Below the pieces are notes generated by a model. The model had not been told where the DNA came from, made no database searches, and saw only the letters and a program-made list of their open reading frames with translations. Both the position numbers and the translations under genes were made by a program. Source: JAUWMV01 sp964562425 (lineage in GTDB: Bacteria > UBP14 > UBA6098 > B30-G16). From it: 5,517 nt of DNA. The stretch covers positions 1 through 5,517 of the forward strand of contig CAZLTJ010000131.1 of assembly GCA_964562425.1 (NCBI GenBank), in the 5' to 3' direction. Shown piece by piece: positions 5,237-5,517 of the stretch. Position 1 is the stretch's first letter. Each line of letters begins with the position of its first letter.

Positions 5237-5413
5237 ATGCGCGCAATCAATCCAATAATCTACAGAGTAGACGATGGTTTTGCAGGATTCGCTGCTGAAC
5301 TACCTGGAGCTACAGGACAGGGCAAAACTGTTGAAGAAACCGTTGAAGAAATACTCGAAGCGATTAAAGAGCTTGTAGCTGAGTATAGAATTCGAAATGT
5401 GCCCGTTCCATGA
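5237..5413 (+). CDS. hicB: HicB-family antitoxin, minimal form
   Basis: A 58-residue protein matching the HicB partial RNase H-like fold. It has a first strand, INPIIYRVDDGFAGFAAELPG (residues 4-24 in total), the ATGQGKTVEE turn (25-34) and an acidic helix TVEETVEEILEAIKELVAEY (31-50). HicB binds and blocks HicA, an mRNA interferase. Typical HicB proteins are longer, and many carry a C-terminal ribbon-helix-helix or helix-turn-helix DNA-binding domain; this one ends in RIRNVPVP, with no room for it, so self-repression would need another factor. The partner toxin follows directly, giving the order hicB-hicA. The coding sequence is visibly less AT-rich than the rest of the window, consistent with separate acquisition. 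Family assignment is secure; the pair's activity is inferred. Confidence 0.88.
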   Translation: MRAINPIIYRVDDGFAGFAAELPGATGQGKTVEETVEEILEAIKELVAEYRIRNVPVP

Positions 5414-5451
5414 AAGGTTATGACTCTAGTGAAACCGGTGAAGGTCATGGG

Positions 5452-5517
5452 GTGAAAAGAGAGAAGGTCTTGAAACACCTTCGAAGGCACGGATGTATTC
5501 TATCGCGAGAAAGGAAG
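5452..5517 (+). CDS. hicA: HicA-family mRNA interferase toxin, 5' end only
   Basis: The first 22 codons are visible: VKREKVLKHLRRHGCILSRE and two more residues. The K-R-x-x-x-L-x-x-L-x-x-H-G-C pattern is the normal HicA N-terminus, leading into the double-stranded-RNA-binding-like fold; the catalytic histidine, usually in a G-x-H-x motif a few residues on, lies beyond the edge. HicA cleaves mRNA unless bound by HicB. I chose GTG 5452 because it gives the usual HicA length at the N-terminus and GAAGG (5440-5444) lies 7 bases before it. The same frame is open back to ATG 5410, which overlaps the hicB stop as ATGA and would add 14 residues with no family resemblance. Either way, the two genes are almost certainly cotranscribed. 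Confidence 0.8.
   Translation, partial: MKREKVLKHLRRHGCILSRERK

Noticed and set aside
4984..5250. Minus-strand open frame of 88 codons before hicB
   Set aside because: Low-complexity residue mix with no domain pattern; its start overlaps the hicB ribosome binding site on the other strand.
5260..5490. Minus-strand open frame antisense to hicB
   Set aside because: Serine/threonine/valine-rich translation is the expected antisense of the acidic hicB coding sequence.

Overview
The window is AT-rich bacterial DNA with six complete or nearly complete genes and two genes cut by the edges, all read on the + strand. A small exported protein with beta-barrel-like strands suggests a cell with an outer membrane. 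AT-richness, an orphan B12-binding radical SAM enzyme, a two-helix mini membrane protein and a hicBA pair fit an uncultured environmental Gram-negative bacterium, but nothing visible fixes the phylum.

Layout, left to right. Bases 1-221 are the C-terminal end of an unrecognised protein, possibly of the DUF3644 kind. Bases 222-370 hold an inverted-repeat patch with weak attC-like ends, followed by a strong ribosome binding site. Bases 371-1309 encode a calcineurin-like metallophosphoesterase with all expected metal motifs. Bases 1373-1798 encode an unrecognised 141-residue protein with no clear ribosome binding site. A second small inverted repeat lies at 1821-1876. Bases 1934-2407 encode the exported, probably outer-membrane protein. 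Bases 2485-2568 can fold as a closed multi-branch structure containing a perfect 16-base palindrome. Bases 2627-4108 encode a cobalamin-binding radical SAM protein related to the HpnP/DUF4070 group. Bases 4304-4504 encode a 66-residue double-helix membrane protein. Bases 4505-5236 have no convincing gene but are rich in hairpins. Bases 5237-5413 encode a minimal HicB antitoxin, and the start of HicA follows and runs off the right edge.

The genes do not form an obvious pathway. They share one orientation, are separated by irregular spacers of 63 to more than 700 bases, mostly have their own ribosome binding sites, and end with a toxin-antitoxin pair. This looks like accessory DNA assembled from independent units. 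An integron-like cassette array is one explanation, but the attC evidence is weak: only two spacers show R-box-like pairs and neither is canonical. The most interesting items are the possible structured RNA ahead of the radical SAM gene, the HpnP-like enzyme away from any hopanoid genes, and the hairpin-rich non-coding stretch before hicBA.
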